NCBI GenBank assembly: GCA_039029535.1
Contig: JBCCFW010000100.1
Location: 1-26,440, forward strand
From: JBCCFW01 sp039029535
GTDB lineage: Bacteria > Acidobacteriota > JBCCFW01
DNA: 26,440 bases
Direction: 5' to 3'
The notes beneath the pieces are model-generated. The model was given only the letters and a program-made list of their open reading frames with translations, did not search any database and was not told the origin of the DNA. This document shows, piece by piece, positions 9,701 to 17,235 of the stretch. How positions within the stretch are numbered: the stretch's first letter is position 1; the number at the start of each line of letters is the position of its first letter. A program made the translations under genes and the position numbers.

Positions 9701-10968
9701 CGCGACGGGTCGCCGACGTCGGCCGTGAAGTGAACGACCGAGCCGTCGGGCGCGACGCGGTCGACTCCGTCTTCGCTGCCCAGCCAGAGATGACCGTCGC
9801 TGCCCTCGACGAAGGCCAACACCTGATCGGACTGCAAGGTGTCGTCCGCGCCCGGGCGCCGCGTCAACATGCCGAAGGGCTTGCGCTGGGTGTCGAGCTG
9901 GTGGACTCCCTGACTCGTCCCTACCCAGAGCACGCCGAAGCGATCGAGCGCCAGCGCACGAGCGTCGTCGGTCGGCAATGGTGAGTGGGCGGGCGAGCTC
10001 TGCCGATGGATCTCGATCTCACCGGTCATCTTCGTGACCTGCAGCAGGCCGTGGAGGTCGGTTCCCACCCACACCGTGCCGCTGGAGTCGGGCAGGACGC
10101 TCAAGACGGTGAGCGGACGCTGCGGCGTGGAGGCCGGCAACGTTGCCACCACGCGTGCCGTGAGCTTGGAAAGGCCCACGCGAACGAGCTCCCGTCGCGT
10201 TGCCAGCCAGAGCTCGTCACCACGCTCCGACAACGTCGCGTACAAGAGCTCGGAGGACGCATCGGGCTCGTCACGCCCCAGGAGCTGGTCGATCGAGTGG
10301 ACTTGGAAGCTCGCGCCCTTCTCGGACCAGCTCGCCAGGCCGAGACTTCCGACCAACCACGCGCGACCGTGCCGGTCGGCACCCAGCAAGGTGTACCACT
10401 GAGCGTCCTCACCACCGAGGCCCTCCGGGAGCGGGTGATGGATCGACGTGGTCAGGTCCAGGGAGCCGAAGGGCACTCCCACGGCGGAGATCCAGAGGCG
10501 ACGTCGATCCTGACTCGGGACCACTCCCCAGACCGGAGTCGGACCGAGGCCTGGCGCCAGGAGGTGCGTGAGCGAGCTGAAGCACTCGGTCTCGTGGTCG
10601 TAGCGGAACAGGCCCCCGGCGGTGCCGACCCAGATCCGACCCAACCAGTCTTCAGCGAGGGCGAGAATGAAGTCGTTGCCCAACGCTCGCGGGTCCTCGA
10701 CGTTGGCCCGGAACGATCGGAGTCCCTGACCGTCGTGGCGGTCGAGCCCGCCCTGAGTGCCGATCCAGGTGTACCCGCGTGAGTCCTCGAGCAGGGCTCC
10801 GACGACTTCGTTGGACAGGGTGTTCGGCCGAAGAGGCCGGAAGACCGCCTGATCCACGAGATCCTGCGGCGGCACGGCAGCCGTCGCGTCGGAGACCACG
10901 ATGAAGAGCAACGCCAGCCCGAGGCCGGCCCGCGAGGACTTGTGGAGAAACAGCACGCCCGTGCCCAC
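6793..10968 (-). CDS. Hybrid two-component sensor kinase: double beta-propeller, Y_Y_Y, HisKA, HATPase, two receivers
   Basis: 1391-residue inner-membrane sensor. A signal peptide (about 1-31, GLGLALLFIVVSDATA) is followed by roughly 14 Reg_prop repeats (about 40-680; pattern DxxGxxWVGT..GL), enough for two seven-bladed periplasmic propellers, then a Y_Y_Y domain (740-803) and one membrane helix (814-831). The cytoplasmic part has HisKA with H884 (NMSHEIRTP), HATPase_c (N-box NLLSNAIKF 997-1005, DTGIGIP 1031-1037, GTGLGLAI 1061-1068), receiver 1 (1117-1238, D1172, K1222) and receiver 2 (1265-1380, D1314, K1369). This is the architecture of the Bacteroidetes hybrid sensors (HTCS) for polysaccharide breakdown products, but without the C-terminal AraC-type DNA-binding domain, so the output must be a separate protein. 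The start is GTG 10968; a GTG four codons later is equally possible. The gene follows the exported anchored protein on the same strand by 88 bases and may share its promoter. Confidence 0.95.
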   Translation of the reverse strand: MGTGVLFLHKSSRAGLGLALLFIVVSDATAAVPPQDLVDQAVFRPLRPNTLSNEVVGALLEDSRGYTWIGTQGGLDRHDGQGLRSFRANVEDPRALGNDFILALAEDWLGRIWVGTAGGLFRYDHETECFSSLTHLLAPGLGPTPVWGVVPSQDRRRLWISAVGVPFGSLDLTTSIHHPLPEGLGGEDAQWYTLLGADRHGRAWLVGSLGLASWSEKGASFQVHSIDQLLGRDEPDASSELLYATLSERGDELWLATRRELVRVGLSKLTARVVATLPASTPQRPLTVLSVLPDSSGTVWVGTDLHGLLQVTKMTGEIEIHRQSSPAHSPLPTDDARALALDRFGVLWVGTSQGVHQLDTQRKPFGMLTRRPGADDTLQSDQVLAFVEGSDGHLWLGSEDGVDRVAPDGSVVHFTADVGDPSRLAPAGVWALAEDADGRIWAGSGQGAGLHYLDDETGGFVSAPGYPADEHGYVFHVHRDDAELWVGSMTGLFRRAEPGRFEQLSLFDPEPSVRVVLRDRHGHIWVGSDDAGLFVQRCDGSAFEPVDVGELDRSSLILDLVETRDGSLWVVTDGSLHRLSTDFRGQVREAARFGRSAGLPSRQPISMVEDRQGDLWVGSARGVFRVRQGGDELTLDVRSYSEHEGLAEATYYVGVTGVLADGQVVLGGGAGLAFIDPTRLHSMSQPPTVLITGMSRMGEPLRPGAEVDGRVPLSGPLEDGARVTLTHHDPIIGFNFSAVHSKWPEGVRLWYRMEDVDPDWIEAGDHRFVSYSHLPPGERVFSVRAESADGVPSRGATSVHLLVHPPWWATWWFRILVAGVVIAGLVGLIFWRTRQARHHALRLAWEVAQRTQELRKSNEDLLLAREAAEGATRAKSEFLANMSHEIRTPMNGIIGMTGVLLDTRLDEEQRECAEIVRSSAEVLLTLINDILDFSKIEAGKMELEVIDFSLTDTIGDVLDLVAIAARGGSLELVGAVDPSVPRVVRGDPARLRQVLLNLLSNAIKFTEDGSVVLEVGHDTENPELLRFEVRDTGIGIPEDRRKQLFHSFSQVDASITRRYGGTGLGLAISQQLVTMMGGAIAVESRESKGSRFFFTASLPEVGPLPDRTEAGRLLGGLRILSVDDHAVNRWVVQHQLGGLAERIDEAAGGQEALRMMREAEASGRPYGLILSDLMMPGMGGLDLARAVRADACLGEVPMIALSSLGERPTQALAAGFQLFLTKPVKPDHLIRSIVGLLEGGTNAPGAANAGSQAAMENDEETKSLRVLVVDDNAVNCKVAVRLLERLGHRAQSVSSGREALRQLRGIGHDLVFMDMQMPEMDGLEATRRIRRGEAGSDATGVRILALTAGAFETDRAACLEAGMNGFLTKPVRLEDLEAACREPVEEPVGVG

Positions 10969-11056
10969 CTGAGGTGAGCCACCTTCCGGACGGCCATCGG
11001 CACCAGGAGCGGCGGACCTGAGCGCTTTCCTGCTCGGACCCGCGGACGTCGACGCT

Positions 11057-11770
11057 CTACCCGGCCACGGGCGATCGCCGGAGCACGACGACGGCGGCCG
11101 TCAGTACCAACAGCGCGGTCAGGGCGAGCCCTGCCGGCGGCAGGGCCGGCACGACGATCGACTCGGAACCGTAGGCAGCGACGTCGTCGAAGGAGTGCTG
11201 AGCGTCTCCCGCCCCTGCCGCGATGGTCAGCGTCGTGAAGTCGTTCGAGAAGAGGATGCCGCGGAACTCCACCGTGTCGGCACTGTCCGGCAGGGTGAAG
11301 GTCGCCATCCCACCGGTCTCGGTCATCAGGTCGACCTCCACCCCGGGCGCCGTGCGCGTGAGCAGCTCGAAGGCCACGGCGACAACCGGCTGATCGAAGG
11401 TGATCGTGATGATCTCGGGCTCGCCGACCTCGTCGATGCGGGCGCGGACGAAGCTCGTGCCGTTCACGTCGTCCTCCACCCCGCCCCCGATGATCGCGGA
11501 GCCAGGGTTTCCATCCTCGAAGGCCTGGATGGTGAGCTGCGGGAGGACCACCGGGTCGCGCAGGGACCGTTGCGGGCCGATCGAATTGAACGTCTCGAAG
11601 ATCACCGGAGCATCACCCACGACCGCCTCGAAGGCCGCCCGGTCGTCGAAGACCTGAGCCCGGACCGTCGCCGACGAACCGAGCGCAGCCATCGCGAGCA
11701 AGACGAGGCGACGGACCGAGTCCGTGCGGAACCGAGCGGGGAACACCACGTGAGAGTGACGGTGATTCAT
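11057..11770 (-). CDS. Exported protein with C-terminal membrane-anchor/sorting signal
   Basis: 237 residues. An N-terminal signal peptide is seen (RRLVLLAMAALGSSATVRA, cleavage near residue 38). The mature part is a beta-rich domain with an FETFNS start and an ITITFDQPVVAVAFEL strand, like 'choice-of-anchor' domains of surface proteins. The C-terminus is a tripartite anchor: VPALPPAG, a hydrophobic helix (LALTALLVLTAAVVVL), then RR. This resembles IPTL/PEP-CTERM sorting signals, but the motif is not canonical and no exosortase gene is in the window. The start is well supported: AGGAGAG lies just before ATG 11770 on the minus strand. A 30-bp palindrome sits 15-44 bases upstream of the ATG, between this gene and the divergent TetR-family gene, so TetR control is likely. 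Function unknown. Confidence 0.85.
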   Translation of the reverse strand: MNHRHSHVVFPARFRTDSVRRLVLLAMAALGSSATVRAQVFDDRAAFEAVVGDAPVIFETFNSIGPQRSLRDPVVLPQLTIQAFEDGNPGSAIIGGGVEDDVNGTSFVRARIDEVGEPEIITITFDQPVVAVAFELLTRTAPGVEVDLMTETGGMATFTLPDSADTVEFRGILFSNDFTTLTIAAGAGDAQHSFDDVAAYGSESIVVPALPPAGLALTALLVLTAAVVVLRRSPVAG

Positions 11771-11784
11771 GGCCTCTCCTCGAC

Positions 11785-11814
11785 GAATTCGCTGGTCAAT
11801 TGAACAGCGAATTC
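11785..11814. promoter_or_regulatory. Near-perfect 30-bp palindrome, probable TetR operator
   Basis: The arms GAATTCGCTG (11785-11794) and CAGCGAATTC (11805-11814) are exact inverted complements. The 10-base centre contains the self-complementary TCAATTGA, so the full 30 bp is a palindrome with one mismatched pair. It is AT-rich against a GC-rich background and lies between the divergent exported-protein gene (ATG 11770) and the TetR-family gene (GTG 11865). The size and symmetry suit binding of a TetR dimer or pair of dimers, giving autoregulation plus control of the exported protein and possibly the downstream hybrid kinase. Confidence 0.75.
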
Positions 11815-11864
11815 AGCCAGCGTACGGGTTTGACTCCGGCTCGTCAACGACGGGACACTGCGAC

Positions 11865-12455
11865 GTGGAGACCCGCCGGAACCGACAGCGCGAGGCCACG
11901 CGTCGGCGCCTCGTCCGCGCGGCCATCCAGGTCTTCTCCGAGCTCGGCTTCGGCGGTGCGAGCACCCGCGAGGTCGCCCGACGCGCCCGAGCGAGCCAGA
12001 GCCTGCTCACCTACCACTTCCCCTCGAAGGAGCTGCTCTGGCAGGCGGCCGCCGACGACCTGTTCGGACGGCTTCGCGTCGAGTTCGACCGAGCGCGAGA
12101 GATGGGCAGCGACATCCCGCCGCGAGCCCGCGAGCGCGAGATGGCTCGGCAACTCGTGCGTTTCTCGGCGAGGAACCCGGAGTTCTTCCGCTTCCTGCTC
12201 GAGGTCGGCCGCAGTCAGAACGAGCGCATGGAGTGGCTCGTCGACACCCACCTCACCCCGATCTACCGCGAGTTCACCGCCTCACGGGACGAGCCGCCCG
12301 AGCTCCTCGCCCACGTCTTCTACGCCATCGCCGGCGCGAGCTCGACCCTCTTCTCCGTCGCCGCCGAGTGCGAGCGCCTGACCGGTCTCGACCCGACGAC
12401 CGAGGAGGCCATCGAGACCCACGCGGAGCTCATCGCGCGGCTCTTCGAGCGCTGA
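11865..12455 (+). CDS. TetR/AcrR-family transcriptional regulator
   Basis: 196-residue dimeric DNA-binding repressor. The N-terminal HTH is clear: RRRLVRAAIQVFSELGFGGA, then STREVARRARASQSLLTYHF and PSKELLW (about residues 15-60), which is the TetR_N pattern. The remaining helical C-terminal part (about 70-196) would bind a ligand and dimerise; its NPEFFRFLLEVGRSQNERMEWL segment is typical of the family, but the ligand cannot be read from it. I chose GTG 11865 (VETRRNRQRE) because the alternative ATG at 11769 overlaps the divergent gene's start codon and would translate through the palindrome. The Shine-Dalgarno is weak (GGGAC). The palindrome 51-80 bases upstream is the likely operator. Confidence 0.93.
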   Translation: METRRNRQREATRRRLVRAAIQVFSELGFGGASTREVARRARASQSLLTYHFPSKELLWQAAADDLFGRLRVEFDRAREMGSDIPPRAREREMARQLVRFSARNPEFFRFLLEVGRSQNERMEWLVDTHLTPIYREFTASRDEPPELLAHVFYAIAGASSTLFSVAAECERLTGLDPTTEEAIETHAELIARLFER

Positions 12456-12496
12456 GGGCCACGGGCCCCGACCCATCGCAGGCGGCTCCAGCTCGC

Positions 12497-12525
12497 TTGA
12501 CAGGACCTCCGCGACGCCGAATATT
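12497..12525 (+). promoter_or_regulatory. Sigma-70-like promoter for the glycosidase-like gene
   Basis: A perfect TTGACA (12497-12502) is followed after 17 bases by AATATT (12520-12525), with TATTCT two bases further on as an alternative -10. This is an AT-rich island in GC-rich DNA. Transcription would start about 15 bases before ATG 12548, separating this gene from the TetR gene upstream. Confidence 0.55.
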
Positions 12526-12547
12526 CTGATGACTCACCCGAGTCCTC

Positions 12548-14884
12548 ATGATGAAGCGCATCGCCCTCCTCTCTTGCAGCCTGCTGCTCGCCGTCCTCGG
12601 CGTGCGCGCTGACCCCCTCCCCGGCCAGGTCGTCATCCATCCGGACAACGACCAGCTCCTCGCCCGTCACGAGGGCGACGCGCTCCTGTTGGTCGGTCCG
12701 GGTGACCCCGAGCTCTACTTCTACCAGGGCACTCGCAACTCCGACGGCACCCGCACTGGTGGAGATCAGGACGCGATCCTCGACACGATGATCGCCAACG
12801 GCGGGAACACGCTCTACACGACTCTCCTCCATCCGGGACTGCTCAACCCTTACGTCGACGGCAGGCCCAGCACGCTCGAGGTCGAGCCGGCGGTCCTCGA
12901 CCAGTGGAACGGCTGGATCGATCGGATGGAAGCCAACGACATCATCCTGTTCGCCTGTCTCTATGACGACGACTTCTCGTTCGTCGGCGATCGCGGCGAC
13001 GCCGCCAGCACCCTCGAGACGGTGACCTTCCCCGTGATCGTCGATGCCCTCGAGCATCACTCCAACATCACCTGGGGGGTTTGCGAGGAGTCCTCCGGTC
13101 GCATGTCGGCCGCGCGCGTCGACGCCATCGCCGACCTCATCCTCGAGGCCGACGACCACGATCACTTCATCTACGACCACCACTGGAACTGGGGCTTTCC
13201 CTACGACTGGGACGAGTTCATCTCGCAGGACTCCGACAGCGTCCACGGTTGGGCGATCGAGCTCCGTCGCGACCACTTGAACAACGATGAGCCTGCCGGG
13301 CTCCACGACCTCCTCCTCGACATGCGCGTCCGGGCGAAGACCCACGGCTACGCCTTGAATCTCTCCGAGATCTTCTCGCCGCTGGATGAAGACGAGGAGC
13401 GAGTCGGCGGTCCGCACGGCAGCGGCTATCTCATGCGCTGGACCAATTGGACCGCCGCGATGTCCGGAATCCAGGGCGTCATGGTCCTGTGGATGTTCGA
13501 CGACCGCGGCAACCGCTCGGACGCCTTGCTCGAGGAGGATCTCCGCCACTGCCGCGTCCAGCAGGAGTTCTTCGAGTCGACCGACTTCGACACGATGGAG
13601 CCTCACGACGAGCTCGGCCTGGCCAGCACGAACTTCGTCCTGGCGAACCCTGGCACGAGCTACATCGGCTATCGCCACACCGGCTCGGGCCAGGTGGGCA
13701 TCAGCGACCTCGTCGACGGCATCTACGACCTCGACTGGCTGAACCCAGCGACCGGTGAACGCATCGAGGAGGTCGCTCTCCCGATGTCGGGTGACGCCAC
13801 CTGGGATCCCCCCGCGGGTTTCGGTGACGAGGTTGCCTTCTGGCTGAGGGCCAGCGCCGACCAGGATGGCGACGGCATCGTCGACCCGGCGGACAACTGC
13901 CTGGACACGCCCAACTCCGATCAGGCCGACGAAGACGCCGACGGCAGTGGTGATGCTTGCGATCCCTGTCCGCGGGACCCCCTCGACGATGCGGACCTCG
14001 ACGGTGCCTGTGCCGACGTGGACAACTGCCCCGAGCTCGCCAACGCCGACCAGGACGACGGTGACGTCGACGGTCTCGGCGATGCCTGTGACGACTGTCC
14101 GGTCGACCCGGACAACGACGCGGATGGCGATTCGTTCTGCGGCGACGTGGACAACTGCCCCGACGACGCCAACGCCGACCAGGACGATGTCGACGTCGAC
14201 GGCACGGGCGACGCCTGCGACCCCTGTCCCCGTGATCCTCTCGACGACGCGGACAGCGACGGTCTCTGCGCCAACTTCGACAACTGTCCGGAGACCGCGA
14301 ATCCCCTGCAGGTCGACCTCGATGCCGACGGCAGCGGCGACGAGTGTGACGACTGCCCGCTCGATCCCCTCGACGATGCCGACGTGGACGGCCATTGTGC
14401 CGACGTCGACAACTGCCCCGAGCTCGCCAACGCCGATCAAGCCGACCTCGACGGCGACGCGCTGGGCGACGCCTGCGATCTCGACCTCGACGGGGACGGA
14501 GCCGACAACGACGTCGACTGCGCGCCGGCGGACTTCGGTGACCCCGAGCTCGCGCCGTCCCTCGACGGATTGCGCGTGGCCTGGGACGACGTCGGCGGTC
14601 GCGCCCTGCTGCGCTGGGTCCCGGCAGCCTCGGGCATGACCGATCCGGAAGCGGTCCACGAGGTCGTGCTCGGTGAGCTGGCGCGTCTCCACGCCGATCG
14701 CGGCTTCGACGCCGCCTGCGCTCGCACCGGTGATGCGACCACCGAGCTCGCTCATGACGCGGCGTCCGACGAGTCCTGGTACTACCTCGTGCGAGCGGTC
14801 AACGACTGCGGCATCGGCCCACTCGCCGCCGTCACGTCGCTCCGCACCGAGCTCGACCTGAGAGTCCTGCCTGCTTGTCCCTGA
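12548..14884 (+). CDS. Secreted glycoside hydrolase-like protein with TSP3 array and C-terminal beta-domain
   Basis: 778 residues, exported. The signal peptide is residues 1-21 (KRIALLSCSLLLAVLGVRA). Residues about 30-345 resemble a TIM-barrel glycosidase of the DUF4038/collagenase-like type (ANGGNTLYTTLL; a strand DIILFACLYD; HHSNITWGVCEESSG; NLSEIFSPL). Candidate acid residues are E180/E181 and E274, but this is a guess from position. Residues 350-435 (SYIGYRHTGSGQVGISDL, YDLDWLNPATGE) match the small C-terminal beta-sandwich that accompanies such barrels. Residues 439-661 are a TSP3 Ca2+-binding array of exactly 43-residue period. Residues 673-778 form a terminal beta-domain with DESWYYLVRAVNDCGIGPL, related in pattern to domains of the sulfatase and PLC-like proteins in this window. 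The gene has two adjacent ATGs (12548, 12551) and no strong Shine-Dalgarno; its own promoter is visible upstream. Enzyme activity is unproven. Confidence 0.85.
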   Translation: MMKRIALLSCSLLLAVLGVRADPLPGQVVIHPDNDQLLARHEGDALLLVGPGDPELYFYQGTRNSDGTRTGGDQDAILDTMIANGGNTLYTTLLHPGLLNPYVDGRPSTLEVEPAVLDQWNGWIDRMEANDIILFACLYDDDFSFVGDRGDAASTLETVTFPVIVDALEHHSNITWGVCEESSGRMSAARVDAIADLILEADDHDHFIYDHHWNWGFPYDWDEFISQDSDSVHGWAIELRRDHLNNDEPAGLHDLLLDMRVRAKTHGYALNLSEIFSPLDEDEERVGGPHGSGYLMRWTNWTAAMSGIQGVMVLWMFDDRGNRSDALLEEDLRHCRVQQEFFESTDFDTMEPHDELGLASTNFVLANPGTSYIGYRHTGSGQVGISDLVDGIYDLDWLNPATGERIEEVALPMSGDATWDPPAGFGDEVAFWLRASADQDGDGIVDPADNCLDTPNSDQADEDADGSGDACDPCPRDPLDDADLDGACADVDNCPELANADQDDGDVDGLGDACDDCPVDPDNDADGDSFCGDVDNCPDDANADQDDVDVDGTGDACDPCPRDPLDDADSDGLCANFDNCPETANPLQVDLDADGSGDECDDCPLDPLDDADVDGHCADVDNCPELANADQADLDGDALGDACDLDLDGDGADNDVDCAPADFGDPELAPSLDGLRVAWDDVGGRALLRWVPAASGMTDPEAVHEVVLGELARLHADRGFDAACARTGDATTELAHDAASDESWYYLVRAVNDCGIGPLAAVTSLRTELDLRVLPACP
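13862..14530 (+). repeat. TSP3 array with strict 43-residue (129-bp) period
   Basis: The DNCxxxxNxxQxDxDxDGxGDACD units place a key cysteine at residues 451, 494, 537, 580 and 623 of the host protein, exactly 43 residues apart each time. The intervening CP.DP.DDAD.DG.CA..DNCP linkers are also conserved. TSP3 arrays usually mix unit lengths, so this regularity suggests unit-wise duplication. Confidence 0.88.
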
Positions 14885-15114
14885 GGGGCGCTTGGCCCGG
14901 ACCATTCATGGGTGTTCGTCGCGAGTGGCCAGAGATGCTAGCCGAGAAGGGCTGCTCGGGCCTTGGCCCGCTAGGTGACCCGGAGGGACACCGCCCACGT
15001 AGCCACGAGGCCCGGAGGCGCACTTGACGGTGCGTTGAGGACCGAGGGGCGGAAGCACGCCCTTCGCAGGCAGCAGATCTGGTCACGCAGCAGGAGACCC
15101 ATGAATTGTCCGGG
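14885..15114. other. 230-bp gap between convergent genes
   Basis: This lies between the stops of the glycosidase-like gene and the sulfatase gene. I see no ORF with bacterial gene features. The only structure is a small GC-rich inverted repeat at 14957-14970 (CGGGCC/GGCCCG) whose 2-base loop is too tight and which has no U-tract, so I do not call a terminator. Confidence 0.5.
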
Positions 15115-16989
15115 CTAGTTGCGACAGCCGTCCGGACACGGACGCACGAGCTGAGGCGAGCAGGCCATGGGGCTGGACGCTCGCTCGCGGCCCGCGCTGT
15201 CGTGGCCGTAGGACCCTTCGGCCGTGGCCGAGCTGGGAACGACGAGGTAGTACCGCGAGCCGTCGCCCGGAGTCACCAGGGTCGAGGTCGCCCCGGCCGT
15301 CGTGCAGGTGAGCGGACGATGATCGAGGAAGCCCGCGACGAGCTCGCCCTCGTGAACGGCGAAGTCGACGTCTTCACTCGAGCAGGACGGCCCCCAGCTC
15401 AGGGCGAGCTGGCCTCCTGGCGCCTGCTCCAAGCGCAGGGGCGCGTCGCCGGGCAGGGTGCCGTCGGGCACCGCACCCGACCCCATGACGAGCGCGTCGA
15501 GATGGTCACGCAGCTCCGCCAGGTGCAGGGCGGCAACGGGTTCCAGGGGCGGCACCACGCAGGTCTCGCCCATGGGGCACTCGGAGTCGAGGTGACAGTC
15601 GGTCGCGCTGGTCGAACAACTCCCGAGGAGCAGGTCGACGTCTTCGAAGGGGTCGGCGGCCGTCGCTGGAGGATCTCCCGCCAGGTCGTAGAGAAGCTCG
15701 ATGCCGTTGTCGCGGATGAGCTTGAAGCGACGATCGCGCACGGTGCGCCCCGTGAGGTTCTGCGCATGCACGCGTTCGGTCCACTCGGCGTCGGGATCGG
15801 AGAGCAGCGGCACGAGGCTGACTCCGTCGATGACGCGGTCCTCCGGAGGGCAGGCGCCCATGAGCTCGAGAAGCGTGGAGAAGAGATCGACGACGTGGAC
15901 CAGCGCCTCCGTCTCGAGACCCGCCCCCAGCCCTTCCGCGTGCCGGATGATGAAGGGCACGTTCACGCCACCCTCGAAGAGCGAGTTCTTGGCCCGCGCT
16001 GAGTCGAACGGCTCACGCACGGCTCGACCGGGCGTGCCGTTGTCGCCGATCAAGATGACGTGCGTGGGCTCGGTGAGCGTCATGAGCAGGCGGTCGAGCT
16101 CGCGATCGGTCGCCTCGAGCATGGCGAGGTAGCAGTCGTCCGTGAAGCGACCCATGCACTCAGTGCCTTCCGGCGCCGGCATGCCGGGCATCGCGGCGTC
16201 TTCCGGCATGCGCGCCAAGGTCTCCGGGCTGAGTAGGTCGTGTGGCGGCACCTGGAAGGGATCGTGGGGAGCGATGAGCGCGAGGTAGAGGAACCAGGGA
16301 TCCGCACGACCGCTCAACCAGGCCAGGGCGTCATCGATCATGACCGTGGTCGCGTAGCTCTCGAGCGGGCAAGCCACGCTCCCCGGCGAGCAGTCCTCGG
16401 TCATTCCGTCAACCGTGCGTGACCAGGCGAAGTAGTCGGCCACGCCGCCTTGCAGGATCCCGGCGTGATGATCGAAACCCTGGTCACGCGGCGCGCGCAT
16501 GCCGCCGGCCAGGTGCCACTTGCCGATGTCGGCGGAGAGCCGCGTCCGCGTGGTCAGGCCCGGGTCGAGGAGGACCTCGGCGACCGTGAGCTCGTCGTCC
16601 TGAAGACGGTTGTCCGGGGCTTCCGGCGCGAGCACTCCCGTGCGGAAGCCGTGTCGACCGGTGAGGAACGACGCCCGCGTCGGGCTGCACACGGGGTTCG
16701 CCCAGGCGTTGCGAAAGAGCATCCCTTCCTGGGCAAGACGGTCCAAGGCGGGCGTGATCGGGTAATCGCCGTCACAAGTAGCCGGGGCCGTGCAGTCGGC
16801 GTCACCCTGGCAGCCGACGTTCGTGCCGGTGCAGCGACGCGACTCGTCATAGGCCCCGAACCAGTCCACGCCCCAGTCATCGAGAACGACGAGGACGACG
16901 TTGGCGTCGGTCTCACCGGCTCTGGCCACGAATGAGGATCCCACCAACAGGAGGCAGGAGGCGAGCACGACGACGCGGAAGAGAGCCAT
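15115..16989 (-). CDS. Secreted sulfatase (type I, formylglycine) with C-terminal beta-domain
   Basis: 624-residue exported arylsulfatase-like hydrolase that would remove sulfate esters from a glycan or other substrate. The signal peptide is about 1-24 (FRVVVLASCLLLVGSSFVARA). The sulfatase signature is intact: C101-S-P-T-R (CSPTRASFLTGRHG), with C101 the residue converted to formylglycine. Metal and substrate residues include D37/D38 (LVVLDDWGVD), K157 and H159 (GKWHLAGG), and D316/N317 (IGDNGTPG). Two Cys-rich insertions (53-73 and 458-477, pattern C.LDSECPMGETC) are unusual. Residues about 517-620 are a beta-domain (SRYYLVVPSSATAEGSYGHD) that also appears, in degenerate form, in the glycosidase-like and PLC-like proteins. 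The maturase (FGE or anSME) is not in this window. The Shine-Dalgarno before ATG 16989 is not evident. The gene is divergent from the hybrid histidine kinase. Confidence 0.95.
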   Translation of the reverse strand: MALFRVVVLASCLLLVGSSFVARAGETDANVVLVVLDDWGVDWFGAYDESRRCTGTNVGCQGDADCTAPATCDGDYPITPALDRLAQEGMLFRNAWANPVCSPTRASFLTGRHGFRTGVLAPEAPDNRLQDDELTVAEVLLDPGLTTRTRLSADIGKWHLAGGMRAPRDQGFDHHAGILQGGVADYFAWSRTVDGMTEDCSPGSVACPLESYATTVMIDDALAWLSGRADPWFLYLALIAPHDPFQVPPHDLLSPETLARMPEDAAMPGMPAPEGTECMGRFTDDCYLAMLEATDRELDRLLMTLTEPTHVILIGDNGTPGRAVREPFDSARAKNSLFEGGVNVPFIIRHAEGLGAGLETEALVHVVDLFSTLLELMGACPPEDRVIDGVSLVPLLSDPDAEWTERVHAQNLTGRTVRDRRFKLIRDNGIELLYDLAGDPPATAADPFEDVDLLLGSCSTSATDCHLDSECPMGETCVVPPLEPVAALHLAELRDHLDALVMGSGAVPDGTLPGDAPLRLEQAPGGQLALSWGPSCSSEDVDFAVHEGELVAGFLDHRPLTCTTAGATSTLVTPGDGSRYYLVVPSSATAEGSYGHDSAGRERASSPMACSPQLVRPCPDGCRN

Positions 16990-17235
16990 GGGGGGTCAGA
17001 CACCGAGGTCAGCAGGAAGGTTGAACACGCCGGCAGGCCAGGAGGGCGTGAGCTTAACCACTTGCCCGCCTCGCGCCGAGTTCCCTAGCATCCGTTCAGG
17101 TTCTCCGTCATGAAGCCGTGAGGACCGCCACGCCGGCCCGGGACGCAACTTCGTCTTCCTCCATGGTCCCCGGACTTCCGGTGCAGGACCGCGCGCCGTA
17201 GCTCGACGGCCGCCCGCTTCTCCAGTCCCGGTCAC
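16990..17235. promoter_or_regulatory. 246-bp divergent intergenic region with possible sulfatase promoter
   Basis: The region separates the sulfatase gene (minus) and the hybrid kinase gene (plus). On the minus strand ATGACG (17112-17107) lies 18 bases from TAGGGA (17088-17083), preceded by TGC, an extended -10 of the same style as that upstream of the ECF gene. The leader would be about 90 bases. I see no convincing plus-strand promoter, operator palindrome or small ORF. Confidence 0.3.

Noticed and set aside
10972..10984. AGGTGAGCCACCT inverted repeat upstream of the hybrid sensor start
   Set aside because: Only a 5-bp stem with a 3-base loop, and it overlaps the ribosome-binding region; too weak to call a regulatory site.
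12320..14905. 861-residue open frame on the minus strand, Val/Gly/Glu-rich
   Set aside because: It is the antisense shadow of the glycosidase-like/TSP3 gene: the regular GAC/GTC codons of the repeats remove stops on the opposite strand. No domain is recognisable, while the plus-strand frame has a signal peptide, promoter and clear repeats.
14957..14970. CGGGCC-TT-GGCCCG as an intrinsic terminator
   Set aside because: The loop is only two bases for the full stem and there is no U-tract; such small palindromes are expected by chance in GC-rich DNA.
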